Shown: positions 9,998 to 21,134 of the stretch, in pieces
Position numbering within the stretch: position 1 is the first letter of the stretch
Layout: each line of letters opens with the position of its first letter
Origin: Cylicocyclus nassatus
Lineage: Eukaryota > Nematoda > Chromadorea > Rhabditida > Strongylidae
Length of the DNA stretch: 64,000 bases
Direction of reading: 5' to 3'
Assembly (NCBI GenBank): GCA_958299035.1
Contig: CATQJL010000223.1
Span: 48,658,162-48,722,161, forward strand
The notes under the pieces: generated by a model
Databases searched by the model: none
The model's input: only the letters and a program-made list of their open reading frames with translations
Told to the model about the DNA's origin: nothing
Translations under genes and position numbers: made by a program

Positions 9998-12203
9998 ATG
10001 TTGCTTGAGTTCTTTGCACTTGGCGTTCTGTCCTATTCCGCACTTGGAAAAGGTAATTTGTTACAATGCGTCTATGAAACACAAAAACTGTACTATTTTT
10101 GAACTGGTGTTTTGAGGTATTTTAAACCCGCAGGAGGTAGTAAATGCACTGCCTAAGCCTGCTGATCTCTTCGACTCTGAAGTACCAGGAAGCGGCAATG
10201 TGCATGGCGCAAAGGGCAAAAAAGGCGCAGAAATGGGAATGAATGATCAAATAAGACCGGAATCGGGCAAAGGAGCAGCTGCAAAAGCTCCTGGTACCAA
10301 GCCTCCTACCGAAGTAACCGAATTGTCAGGTGGAGACAAGGAATTAAATAAGGAAGCAACTACCAAACCTCCTACCGAATTGCCAGGTAGAGACAAAGAA
10401 TTAAATAAAGAAACAACTACCAAACCTCCCGAAGTAACCGATTTGCCAGGTGGCGACAAAAAATCGGACAAAGAGGCAACTACCAAACCTCCTAACGAAG
10501 TAACCGAATTGCCAGGTGGCGACAAAGAATCGGACAAAGAAGCAACTACCAGACCTCCTAACGAAGTAACCGAATTGCCAGTTGGAGACAAAGAATCAAA
10601 TAAAGAAGCAACTACCAAATCTTCTACCGGAGTAAGCGAATTACCAGGTGGCGACAAAGAATCGGACAAAGAAGCAACTACCAAATCTTCTACCGGAGTA
10701 AGCGAATCACCAGGTGGCGACAAAGAATCGGGAAAGGAAGCAACTACCAAACCTCCTACCGAAGTAACCGAATTGGCAGGTGGCGACAAAGAATCGGACA
10801 AAGAAGCAACTACCAAATCTCCTAACGAAGTAACCGAATTGCCAGGTGGAGATAAAGAATCGGGAAAAGAAGCAACTACCAAACCTCCTATCGAAGTAAC
10901 CGAATTGCCAGGTGGCGACAAAGAATCGGACAAAGAAGCAACTACCAAACCTCCTAACGAAGTAAGCGAATTGCCAGGTGGAGACAAAGAATCAAATAAA
11001 GAAGCAACTACCAAATCTTCTACCGGAGTAAGCGAATTACCAGGCGGCGACAAAGAATCGGGAAAAGAAGCAACTACCAAACCTCCTACCGAAGTAACCG
11101 AATTGGCAGGTGGCGACAAAGAATCGGACAAAGAAGCAACTACCAAATCTCCTAACGAAGTAACCGAAATGCCAGGTGGAGATAAAGAATCGGGAAAAGG
11201 AGCAACTACTAAACCTCCTATCGAATTGCCAGGTGGAGACAAAGAATTAAATAAAGAAACAACTACCAAACCTCCCGAAGTAACCGATTTGCCAGGTGGC
11301 GACAAAGAATCAAATAAAGAAGCAACTACCAAATCTTCTACCGGAGTAAGCGAATTGGCAGGTGGCGACAAAGAATCGGACAAAGAAGCAACTACCAAAT
11401 CTCCTAACGAAGTAACCGAATTGCCAGGTGGAGATAAAGAATCGGGAAAAGAAGCAACTACCAAACCTCCTATCGAAGTAACCGAATTACCAGGTGGCGA
11501 CAAAGAATCGGGAAAAGAAGCAACTACCAAACCTCCTACCGAAGTAACCGAATTGGCAGGTGGCGACAAAGAATCGGACAAAGAAGCAACTACCAAACCT
11601 CCTAACGAAGTAACCGAATTGCCAGGTAGAGACAAAGAATCGAATAAAGAAGCAACTACCAAACCTTCTACCGAAGTAACCCAACTGCCAGGTGGAGACA
11701 AAGAATTGAATAAAGAAACAACTACCAAACCGCCTATTGAAGTAACCGAATTGCCAGGTGGAGACAAAGAATCGGAATGGGGCAAACAAACAACTTTCAA
11801 ACCTCCTGGTGAGTTCGAATTCCGATTCCCAGGTGGCGGCAACATGTATGGCAGAGGAGGCGCAGGAATAGGAATGCATAATCGTGGATTGGGAATTTCT
11901 CTGGGTCCAATAATAAACCCGACGGATTGGAGGGAATGGGACGGGGCATGGAAGGAGTGGGACGAGGAATGGAAGGAATGGGACGAGGAATGGAAGGAAC
12001 GGGACGAGGAATGGAAGGAATGGGACGAGGAATGGAAGGAATGGGACAAAGAGATAAAAGAATTGGACAAGGAAATGGATGAACTGGACGAGGAAATGAA
12101 AGAATTAGACAAGGAATGGAGGGTCCTAGGAAGACCCGTACACGGGTCTAAAAGAACCGCTTCTCTCCAGAACGAGGTAAAATCAAAGATACTTTGTGAT
12201 TAA
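9998..12203 (+). CDS. predicted secreted 22-aa-repeat protein with Trp-rich heptad tail
   Basis: Gene model: exon 1 9998-10052, intron 10053-10140 (AAAG|GTAATT ... GGTAG|TA), exon 2 10141-12203, giving about 705 aa. An earlier acceptor at 10133 would run into a stop; the one at 10140 keeps frame. Exon 1 encodes a hydrophobic N-terminus (MLLEFFALGVLSYSALGK), a good signal peptide. Residues ~55-550 are 23 tandem copies of a Lys/Glu/Thr-rich unit of the form TTKPPxEVTELPGGDKESDKEA. A glycine-rich stretch follows, then nine acidic heptads of the form EWDEEWK grading into ELDKEMK, likely helical, and a basic tail ending in ILCD. An AATAAA lies 104 bases after the stop. I do not recognise the family. 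Being secreted, lysine/acidic and repeat-expanded suggests an extracellular or surface/secretory product (inference). A donor-like GAG|GTAAAA at about 12174 allows an alternative 3' end. Confidence 0.8.
10306..11790 (+). repeat. 66-bp coding tandem repeat, 23 units
   Basis: The DNA unit is normally 66 bp; three units are shortened (copies 2, 3 and 15-16 lack part of the TEVTE segment). A higher-order pattern is visible: the block SSTG / PPTEVTELAGG / SPNEVTE / PPIE recurs in copies 7-10, 12-15 and 17-20, so multi-unit duplications expanded the array. Confidence 0.9.
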
Positions 12204-12306
12204 CAATTATTAGTCATGTACATTCTCACAGGATACTGGTAATCGCAAGGCATCCCATCAGCTTGAGTGATATCAATGGAAACTTCTGTTTTTCAGTATT
12301 TCTCTC

Positions 12307-12312
12307 AATAAA
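12307..12312 (+). terminator. polyadenylation signal AATAAA
   Basis: Canonical AATAAA 104 bases downstream of the repeat-protein stop codon, consistent with that gene's 3' end. Confidence 0.65.
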
Positions 12313-14215
12313 GGGCAACATTATTACTTGAAAAGCTTCAGATCCCTGACGTCGACCGTTGATCATTTTAATATTTGGCAATAGAAGCAATAGCAGAGTG
12401 ATTTTGAATACTTAGTAGATTACTGCACATTTGATATTTGTCGGGCCTTGAGACTTACGAGGAAAATAATTTCAGTGGCCGTGGCCAGGGGCCGCACGCG
12501 GTGGTATATGAGAAATTCAAAAACGAAAGCCTCCTTGATATTACAGAAAATTACGAGTTATCTTTTGTAGTGTATGTAAAGCTCTTCTAATAATCCGCAA
12601 CAAAAAAACGTGAAAGTGAAAAAAGACAGGAATAAATTGAAAATCATGAAGCAAAATGCGAAAAACGTTTTTCACGAGCTGTAACAAAGCATAGGTGACA
12701 AAACTTGGATTTAAATGAGTACTCATAGTAGAGCTTGATCTAAATAGTAGGTTTATGTGGAAGAATTTGAAGACTTATGCGAAGAAGGGGGAGAATTGTG
12801 AAGATTCATGACTTGATCTCGTATCGCGCAACCTCAGGGCTCTCCCAGGTTGCGCAGAAGCGATCTAAAACCGAAAAACATTTATAACTTCTTTCTGTCG
12901 CGAATTCGCGACTTCCTTCAAAGGAGGCCGCCGCCGCGCTGCCAAGGGGTCCCGAATCGCTGTCATCGCGCTGCTCCCGCCTTCCCACCGCTACCGCAGC
13001 AGCTTTCAAATCAGTCGTTGTTATCGTTACCTAGTGAGCGGTTGGGTCCCAGTTTCGTCTTCACTCCGGTCGATCGATGCAGCGCCGTCCCCAACTCACG
13101 CGCTCTACATCCAACACGCCGCGGAAGACAGGCATTTCCGCAAACGAGGTAACCCCGTGTGCGCTCGCGCCTGGCACAGGCCGGCGACACCGCCACGGGG
13201 GCTTTCCGATATTGCTGGCCCCTAGGTTAACATCTGGCTGGTTGTGCCCCACCCTTGTGTTTGAGTTTAGGGAATAGTTGTGGATAAATGGTGGGCATTT
13301 GCGCGTGTGATTTGTTTTGATGTGATGAGCCTCAGCGTGGCTGTGGCTCCGGGGAGGATACCTAGTGTCATCAGTGTTCATGTGTATCTTATAATCCTGC
13401 CTAATGTGATAGACCGGTTAGAAGGCTGGCACGACCCCGAGTAGTGCCTTGGTTATAAGTTCAGTGCCCCAACTGTCGATAGTTGGGAGTATATGTCGAG
13501 TCGCAAGTATCAAGTAACTGCTAAGTAGGCTGGTGGCAAGGGCTTCTATGTGTGCATGGCATGTTATGTGGCAGACGGAATTCGCATTCTGACAGGTAAC
13601 GCCACCACAATGTACGCTACATCTTACCCCGGATGGGACCCCTGGCTTCCCTCGCCGTTGCAGGAGAGCCACGTTACCACTGACATTGGGAGCTGGGGCC
13701 CAATCCGCGACACTTCGTTAACGTAATTTTTCCGTAAACTTTTGTCCCTCCTTTGAATATCGGCGCTGCCTTTAATAATCGACGCATATGTACGCACCAA
13801 ATTTGTTGGCTCAATATTGCTTACTCGCTGTAAACTAACCGATTGTTTACATTTTTGTGCTTAAGATTCTGTTTTAGCATGTTAAAGTCCTGCGTACACA
13901 GGTTTATGCACTAGTCGTGTTTGAACGTTTAATTACCTGTAACGGGTAAAATTACTGGACATCAGATTTCTGGGTAGAAACTTTACGGGTTGCCCTTTGC
14001 TTTCCCATAAGAAAAAGAAATCCAGCGTGTGAAAGCGCCACCTCTGCTGAACTCTGGTTGTGGCCATTTGATATAAGATGCGTATCAACTAAAACAATTT
14101 GAACGCTGGTTTCACTTCTGCACGTGTTTGAGGGACGCTCTTCCGGAAGAACCTTTGTAAGCCTGAAAAACCCATTTTTGGAGTGCTTCTTAAGTTCGAG
14201 GACACTGATAATTAG
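12313..14215. other. intergenic, GC-rich patch 12840-13680, no supported gene
   Basis: The segment 12840-13680 is distinctly more GC-rich than its surroundings and has many overlapping short ORFs in several frames, but none shows a recognisable domain or conserved splice pattern. It may be an unrecognised dispersed repeat. The rest is ordinary AT-rich sequence. Confidence 0.4.
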
Positions 14216-14462
14216 TGGCAAAGTGGTGTAGTGGTTAGCGTGCTGGCATTAGAGGCGAGAGATCAATGCTTCGGAGAAAGGAAGAGCGAACCCTATTCCA
14301 TTCTTAGTATGTGTTAGATACGCACTGGAAACTTAAGCAGACACTTACAGCAATGCTCTCAGCAAATTTGACCGAAAGAGAATTTTCTAGCACAGCTGCA
14401 TTGAGTAAGAGCTCTCCCGCCGAATTCAAACCACTGACCTCTCGCCTTTAATGCCAGCACGG
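14216..14462. repeat. tRNA-like SINE fold-back
   Basis: The left arm reads GTGGTGTAGTGGTTAGCGTG (a box-A-like tRNA 5' half), then GCTGGCATTAGAGGCGAGAG. The right arm (about 14405-14460), read on the opposite strand, has CGTGCTGGCATTAAAGGCGAGAGGTCAGTGG followed by a degenerate box-B-like TTTGAATTC, written here in separate short pieces. So two tRNA-related halves face each other as an inverted repeat. It does not fold as a functional tRNA. Confidence 0.6.
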
Positions 14463-15824
14463 CCGAAAATTTGCAGTTCTACTATTAATTTTGAAAATTA
14501 AAAAAATTTTGAATACTATTCTGATATTTTTCAAGTGTAAACAAGTCGCAAGCGCTTTTCTGTAAAAACAAGTAAAATTTGAAGAATGTAGATAAGAGAT
14601 CAGCCTTCAAAAATGCTCTAGCACATGCATTCCATATCGAACAGCCACGGCCATTGAAAGTACTTCCTTCTTTAGCATGTAGCTTCGATGGGAACAACAA
14701 CTGATGCATGCTACATTCCAAAAACTCACTACTTTCCAAACTTTGAAATGGTTCGTGCTGCGCGTATTATGCAATCGTGACTCGAGACCTTGCTTGCAAC
14801 ACGGTTAGCTTCGTGATAGAGAGTATTTCACGCAGGTACGCATATAAGCTGTATCCCACCGTCGTTTCCGGGTTGCTGTACTTGCGATGACGCGCGTCGC
14901 CTGCAACGAGCCTTAAGGCCTAAGCCATACCTCGCGCGACTTCGGTCGCTGCGCGATTTGGCATAACAGCGACTCTTTGTAATTCGTCGTTAATGCGCTT
15001 CCTCTGATCAGGACTTGCCCCGTTTGCAACAACTTACACAAGCTACCCGCCTATGCGTTCGAGAAGCGCTCACGATAGATTTGTAGAAATCTGGCAAATC
15101 GCCGAGTCGCTTGGAAGCGGCGATTTGCCCGAATCGCGTCAGGTATGCCTTAGGCCTAGAAGGCGTAACAGTGTTCGCACGCGTCGCAACGCACCCTCGC
15201 CGTTTGCCGCGGGCGCGACGTCGCATGACCGATGCTGGATGGTACGGCTTATCTATATAGGCCGTACAAACCAGTTTAGGGCTTATCAACTGCAATATCG
15301 GGTACCAGCATTTCCATTCCCGCGCGGCCACTTCGCCTGGACTCTGCACCTCTTTCGTGAACATCCTCTGATCACTTTGCCACTGCGAGCGTGGGAAAGG
15401 CGGAGCCGCGATTGACTGGAAAATGATTAGAGCGCATGTTCAGGAAGAAGTGTAGAGTTCCGCGCGGGAGTGGGGATACCGATGCATTCGACACTGTAAT
15501 TAATAAGTCCTGTACATGCACTCATAAAAAAACACCAGACCACCTCAGCGCATTATTACAATTGTATAATGATTAGCGGATAGTCTAAAACTTTTCTGTT
15601 GCAGAAGGTGTTTACATTCAACTCAGCATGACAAGCTGATGAGTTTCGCTCTTAATGATGATGTGAATGAAGACGAGAAATTCATATACCATCGATTATG
15701 CCCACATCGGGAATTTCATACTCATATTTGCGGCGAAAATCAAGAAGTATTTTCTGCTTAACTACTACACTGCTAACGCAATCCTTCAATGTTCAGCTAA
15801 AATATCAATATAAAGAATTCTGAA
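14463..15824. other. no supported gene; GC-rich imperfect inverted repeat near 14860-15300
   Basis: Within 14860-15300 I see imperfect inverted segments (GCCTAAGCCATACCTCGCGCGAC near 14927 against TCGCGTCAGGTATGCCTTAGGC near 15136, each in shorter matching blocks) and a small hairpin at about 15240-15266. This looks like a degraded fold-back element. ORFs 15008-15364 and 15053-15415 are opposite-strand artefacts of the GC-rich block. Confidence 0.4.
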
Positions 15825-15872
15825 TTCAATCTATGAGGACGAACTAGTATTAGTTCGTCCTCATAGATTGAA
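15825..15872. repeat. perfect 22-bp hairpin
   Basis: Arms TTCAATCTATGAGGACGAAC+TA (15825-15846) and its exact complement (15851-15872) surround a 4-base loop GTAT. It stands alone between repeats, with no U-tract or gene nearby. Confidence 0.85.
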
Positions 15873-15910
15873 ACGCAAACTTCAAACGCAGTAAGAAGAT
15901 AAATCTAATA

Positions 15911-18192
15911 TTAGGTCGGTTCGAATGTTCGTGCCGTTTTTACACTTACTTCAAATCGTTTATAGTAGTGATAGTCAAACGCTCCAAATACTGGTCGATG
16001 CAATTCTTCCTGTTTTTAGCAGTAATGTTTTTTATTCGAGTCTTAGACGAAAAAATTGTAGGAATGTGCAATCCATGGTTTTAACCTACTCTAACTTCTG
16101 CTATTATTTGAAATTTTTCTTTTCAGATTTCGGAAGAGCTTTGTTAACAGTTGGATAGAGTAAACACACCTTCGATGGTCTAGAGATAGGGCATTAAAAG
16201 TGAAGGTTGTTTGATTATCTGCTCCTCATATATAAAACTAGAGAAGAAAAAAATGCAAAACAGTCAGTAAAAGCAAAAGAAAACTCTTGAAAATCGGATA
16301 AAAACGCTGCAACAAGTTTAAAATCTTTTGTTTGGCGGCATTGCAGGTTTTCGCTCCAGAACCATGTAGTCCACAGCACGGCGAAACCAGGAAAAGCTAG
16401 TTTTTCTTTGTGTTTATTCCAAAACCAACCATGCTTCGAAAGTAACAATTATCAAAAGAACAAGAAAAGAATCAGTTTTAAAAACGCAGAGTCTTGTTCT
16501 TATCAAGTCGAAATGCGCGTCAAAGCCAACTTAGTTTTTGATGCGCCCTTTAAATTTTACCCCCGCATTGTGGTTCTCGTTTTCTGGAACGTTGCCTATA
16601 TCGTTCCGCTCATCAATCTAAGCAATAATCGTCCAAGCTGGAAAAAAATCGCTGCGAAAGCACTGAAATAGAACAATGTTAAGAAAAACACATTTTTTGC
16701 GATTTTTCACAAAAAATTCCTCCTCAAAGAATTAAGCACTGGATCGTTGTCTGCATTACGAACGGGAGCAAGATCTATGGAATGCACGAAAAAACCGCGT
16801 GAAAAAGTTGAACTAGGAGAAAAACAAGAGATTTTCGAGAACAAGGTTTTTGCCGAATTTCTCGTTTAGATCAAAAAATATGGTTTTGAGACGTCGTCAG
16901 CGATATAGCTTGTTAGAATTGGGTTCGAAACAACAAAGAAAAGGGTACCAAAGCCTAATGCCCTGCGCCCCGCGTTTGGGGTAGCGAGGTAGCGCGGAGA
17001 CCCCGACGAGTAGCGGAGACTGACCAGAGCCGACGGGGGCATTTGGCTCTGGTGGTAGATCTCCGCGTACTCTGCAACAATATATACATCATTCTGATCG
17101 TCATGACACAATGAGGAGCACTGACCAATCATTAACGAGAAAGATCAGCATTTCATGCACGAGTCTCTGCGCAAGATTCAAGCGCCGCTTCGCGTTTTTA
17201 TTCAACTCCAACAGCTTTCCTAAACTTCTGAAACTCAATTTCAGTCAAATAAGAGGTTAAGTGAGAAATGTTGTCCTAAATTTTGGAGGAACGTTCATAG
17301 AAACCTTCAGTTTAGCGAAAAAGGCTACAAAAACGTAAATTCTCGGTTTCGCTGAGATAATCTCAATTTACATTTATTCCGTTTTAGGTGAAGGTTCTGT
17401 TCTCTCACGGTGCTCAAAGTGAAGGTCACCAGAGTATATGGCTCTATGTATCGAGGGCATGGCTGGCTTTTCAGAAATGAAATAATGAAAAAATAAATAA
17501 TGAAAAATTATTTTCTCGAAGCTAACCATTTCATATCTGAACATCCCAAATCTCGTAGAACAGAAAACGGGGAGCATCTAAGGCGTCGAATAGATGCAGC
17601 ATTTTCTCTATTTCCCGATTTATGTTCTTTTCCAGTTTGTGAAGTTTGCGGAAAAGAAATTACCAAAAATAACGTACAATGCGTTATTTTTTTTTTCAGA
17701 GGCTGTACCCAAAGAACTTAGCTGTGATATGCCGAAGCGGTAAACCTCAGTTGCCTTGTAGAACTAGCGTTCAGTCATAATCGTATTTTTGAAGTGTTCT
17801 AAATTCCAACTATTTATTGGTGTTCAAACGTTTTCGTATCTTGCGACTTCAAAAGTAAAGTCTTCCAAAGAACCATTTTTAGGAAGGCCGGAAAGGTGTA
17901 AGAAAACCGACGATCCAATGTATTTTTTTACTCTATTCAACTGCTATCAAATCTTTTCCAAAGTTTGAAATGGAAATTTTGCAAATCAGCCAGGTTAAAA
18001 TAAGTGAAAATCATGGGTTGGGTTCAATGGCTAACGATTATCCGAGCGATCATCGAAGGACGCGGAACAATAGCTTAACTGCACAAAAGGGAAAAAATTC
18101 AGCATTAAACACCGTGTAGAGCATCTGTATCGCTATTCATAGTGTTTTGAGCATAAGTCTGAAAAACGGCACCGATTTTCGAACCGACCTAA
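15911..18192. mobile_element. TA-flanked mariner-type MITE, interrupted
   Basis: Inverted ends TTAGGTCGGTTCGAA at 15911 and at the right end (complement, 18178-18192), both followed inward by GTGCCGTTTTT-like sequence; flanking TA at 15909-15910 and 18193-18194. The TTAGGT start and TA duplication fit mariner-like MITEs. The second copy of the 1.3-kb TIR element sits inside (16165-17461). No intact transposase ORF was found. Confidence 0.72.
16165..17461. mobile_element. 1.3-kb TIR element, copy 2
   Basis: Diverged copy of the element at 957-2290 in the same orientation. Shared landmarks: a start TCTAGARAYAGGGC followed by AAAAGTGAAGGTTGTTTGA, the CGCGTTTGGGGTAGCGAGGT block (near 16972), and the end GTATCGAGGGCATG. 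Flanks (AGAGTAAA left, GCTGGCTT right) do not form a target duplication, unlike copy 1, so this copy is older or rearranged. Confidence 0.75.
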
Positions 18193-18194
18193 TA

Positions 18195-18563
18195 TATGTT
18201 TGAGACTTGCTTTGAAAAACTTATTTTCAACGCAATCCTGCTATATAAATTCAAATACTACTACAATGAAGGTCGAAGGCACTTGAAGGCAGCGGCTCGG
18301 CAGATTGACTTAAAGTTAGAGTTAAAGTAGAGGCAGAATCGTTGCGGAACCCTCGCAGTTATAACATTGCGGCATGGCTTCTCTGACGGGTCAGGGAGAG
18401 TCGCAAGCTCGTCTCCGCGTACTAGAATTGCTTGCGCGTAACGGGGTTTTCAAGGCAAAGGCAGCATGCAGTGCGCTCGGACCTGTCCTGTTCTCATGTT
18501 TGGGGTGCAAGCAACCTTTCATGTCAAAATTTCGGGATGTTCGGTTTTGGCGAGCTGCTGCCC
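18195..18563. other. no gene seen
   Basis: Short spacer between two mobile elements. No recognisable coding or structural feature. Confidence 0.5.
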
Positions 18564-18567
18564 TTAA

Positions 18568-18916
18568 AGGCAGCGTTCAGGCAAGTCTGGACACATGGGG
18601 CCTCACATGGATAGTAATTATGGAGCACTAACTAAGCCACTGTCTTACCGGCAGCCCATAGTGCTTTAACGGCTAAGATATTCCCCCTGAAACTGGACCT
18701 CGCGATCGTATTCGCATGGATTCATGGCAATTTCGCGCCAGATCCACGCTTTGCGCCATGAATTCATGGGAATACGATCGCGGGATCCAGTTTCGAGGGG
18801 AATATCTCAGCCGTTAGAGCACTACCTGAGCTGCCGGTTGAGCAGTGGCTTAGTCAGGCCCCAAAATTACTATCCACGTGAAACTCCCATGTGTCCAGAC
18901 TTGCTGCTCGCTGCCT
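18568..18916. mobile_element. TTAA-flanked fold-back MITE (a)
   Basis: Near-perfect palindrome centred at about 18746. Inverted ends begin AGGCAGCG inside flanking TTAA (18564-18567 and 18917-18920). The arms share CCAGACTTGC near the tips and ATACGATCGCG near the centre. The TTAA flanks suggest a piggyBac- or Kolobok-type transposase. Confidence 0.7.
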
Positions 18917-19224
18917 TTAAGAACGGCAGCGAGCAGCAGTCAAGTCAACTCAAGTATTCAAAATTCACTGCTTGCCGAGATACCAACACTGATCATCGGT
19001 GAAGTTTGCTTAGGGCAAGGAGGAGAAGTTGCACAAAGAAAGGATGTGCAAAAGAGAAATGTTATAAACTAAAACTGAGTAGATTATCAACATGAACTCA
19101 AATTCTGAATAAATGACGAGCGAAGTAGAGTTCAGACGGTTTACAGTCGTAAATATCCTTGAAGCAACAAGGTCAAAATTCGCAAATCACTTGGTTGCAG
19201 AAGTGGAGAGATCAAACAACTTAA

Positions 19225-19678
19225 AGGCAGTGTCCAAGCAAAAAGTCTATTTCGAGATTATGTGCTTACCTGGGCCTATTCGCTATGCTGAATCCGAAAA
19301 TCACCATTGAAGAGCGCGAAAAAGCCAAAAAAAGGCCCTAACGCAGGAGGGGAATCGCAGGTGGGCGGGGCCGTTCACACCGCAACGTCACTCTCCCAGG
19401 CTTTAGGAGCGATCTTCTCGGTTCCGATTTTATGTCATGCATTTCGCAGTTGGGTGTGGTGATGTTAGTGCAGTTAGCGAAAGCGAGAAGATCGCTCCTG
19501 AAGCTGGGAGAGTGACGCCACTATGTGAACAGCCCCGCCCACCTGCAATTTCCGTCCTCCGTTAGAGCCTTTTTTCGCCGTTTTCGCGCTCTCCAGTGGT
19601 GATTTCCGGATTCAGCATAGCGGATAGACCCAGGTAAGCACATAGTCTCGAAATCGATTTTTTGCTTGGACACTGCCT
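19225..19678. mobile_element. TTAA-flanked MITE (b)
   Basis: Inverted ends AGGCAGTGTCCAAGCAAAAA at both sides, followed inward by sequence reading GTGCTTACCTGGGYC. Left flank TTAA (19221-19224), right flank TCAA (19679-19682), a one-base decay of TTAA. The inner arms share AGCGATCTTCTCG. It is related to the element bracketing an RTE at 26456-28877. Confidence 0.7.
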
Positions 19679-19877
19679 TCAAGGTCTAAGACTTTATGCA
19701 CCTCTATAGTCAATACCGAATATCCGTAGTCAGATGCTTCATCTGAACAGCTCGATTGTCTTTGAGGTAAGTGTCAGAGCGAGCGGTTGCCCATGCTAGG
19801 CTATGCAGATGCTGACAGAATGCTTCAATCAGCATAGCTGAGAACGACTAACGGGCGCCGACCACTTAAAAAAGAAA

Positions 19878-20193
19878 TCTCATATATAAAGCTGAATGTC
19901 TGTTTGTCTGTTTGTCTGTATGTCTGTATGTCTGTATGTGTGTACGTATGTTCCGAATAGAAAATTCCATTTCTGAACCGACGGACCAAACTTGGCACAC
20001 ATACACTTCGGGCCCCGGCGGGTGTCATAGGCTACTTTTCGTTATCGATCGATATCGATCGATAACGAAAAGTTTATCGATTTTTTGCAAAATTTGAGCT
20101 ACGGGGCTGGGAGTTGGCACAGGAGGGTAATCGAGCATGCTGATTAAGAATATAATAATGACAGGGCCGGGCAGAGCCGGGTAAGTCAACTAG
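19878..20193 (+). mobile_element. non-autonomous Helitron 1
   Basis: Starts TCTCATATATAAAGCTGAAT after an A, and ends GCCGGGTAAGTCAACTAG before a T, with GC-rich hairpin-forming sequence just before the end. This matches the Helitron rule (5' TC, 3' CTAG, insertion between A and T). No Rep/helicase ORF. It contains a 40-bp perfect palindrome at 20034-20073 made of ATCGATCG units. Confidence 0.7.
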
Positions 20194-21134
20194 TCTTATA
20201 TAAAAGGCTGAATGTCTGTTTATCTGTCTGTATGTCTGTCTGTCTGCCTGTGTGTACAGACTCCGTAAAATCCAATTGCCCATGCGTCGCTTTGAACACC
20301 AACGCGCGTCGCGGCTGGAAACGTTTGATCCCGAAGCGCTACAGGCTTTTTGCGAGCGACAATGAGCGCGCACCCTTTCCACATATATTTTTTTTTAACT
20401 TTTGAAGGGAGCTGTTGTCAAGATATACCTTGCATTGACGAGAACAACATGAAAATCAAAGAAAGAGTTGTTGGAATATAGTGAACGCCGACAGTCGTTC
20501 GCGACGACCGCTCGCTTACGCTGGTGTTCAAGGCATGGCGCGGGCAATTAGGTTTTACGGCGCCCTATCGTATGCTCCAAATAAAAAATTTTCTTTTTGA
20601 ACCGATTCAGACCAAACTTTGCACACATACACTTTGGGGCCGAGCGGGTGTCATGAGCTACTTTTCTTCATCGATCGATATCGATTTTATCGTTTTTTAT
20701 CGATTTCTTGCAGAGTTCATCTACGGGGCTGGAATTTGGCATAGGAGGTAATCGAGCATGCTGAATACGAATACAATATTAGTTTTTAGAAATATCCATT
20801 ACTTTTATCGATTTTATCGATTTTTCTGCAAAGTTTGAGCTACGGGACTGGGAGTTGGCACTGGGGGTAATCGAGCATGTTGATTAGAATACAATATTAG
20901 TTTTTGAAAATATCCATTAGTTTCATCGATTTTATCGATTTTTTGCAAATTTTGATCTACGGGGTGGAAATTCGCAAAGGGATAAAGTGGGCGTGCTGAT
21001 AACTAACATAGCGGGAAGGGAATAGGGAGTTGGAGTTGGTATGTGGAAGTGAGCAGAAGGTTGCACAGGGCTAGGGATGGGAGCTTTATCATAGTGTTTT
21101 GACAGGGCCGGGCGGAGACAAGTAAGCTAGCTAG
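20194..21134 (+). mobile_element. non-autonomous Helitron 2, head-to-tail
   Basis: Begins TCTTATATAAAAGGCTGAAT directly after the CTAG of Helitron 1 and ends AAGTAAGCTAGCTAG at 21134. Inside, a segment of about 110-120 bp (TTTATCGATTTTT, then CTACGGG, then GTAATCGAGCATG) is repeated about three times between 20650 and 21000, also present once in Helitron 1. It has no coding capacity. Confidence 0.7.

Noticed and set aside
10247..12112. 621-codon minus-strand ORF as a gene
   Set aside because: It is the complement of a coding tandem repeat with a 66-bp unit; no start, signal, splice or poly(A) context supports it. Kept only as a low-interest finding.
12850..13381. Cluster of overlapping ORFs in a GC-rich patch
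   Set aside because: Many frames on both strands are open only because of GC content; no domain or splice pattern.
15910..18192. Active mariner transposase
   Set aside because: Only ends and TA flanks are present; translated frames lack the D,D34D pattern.
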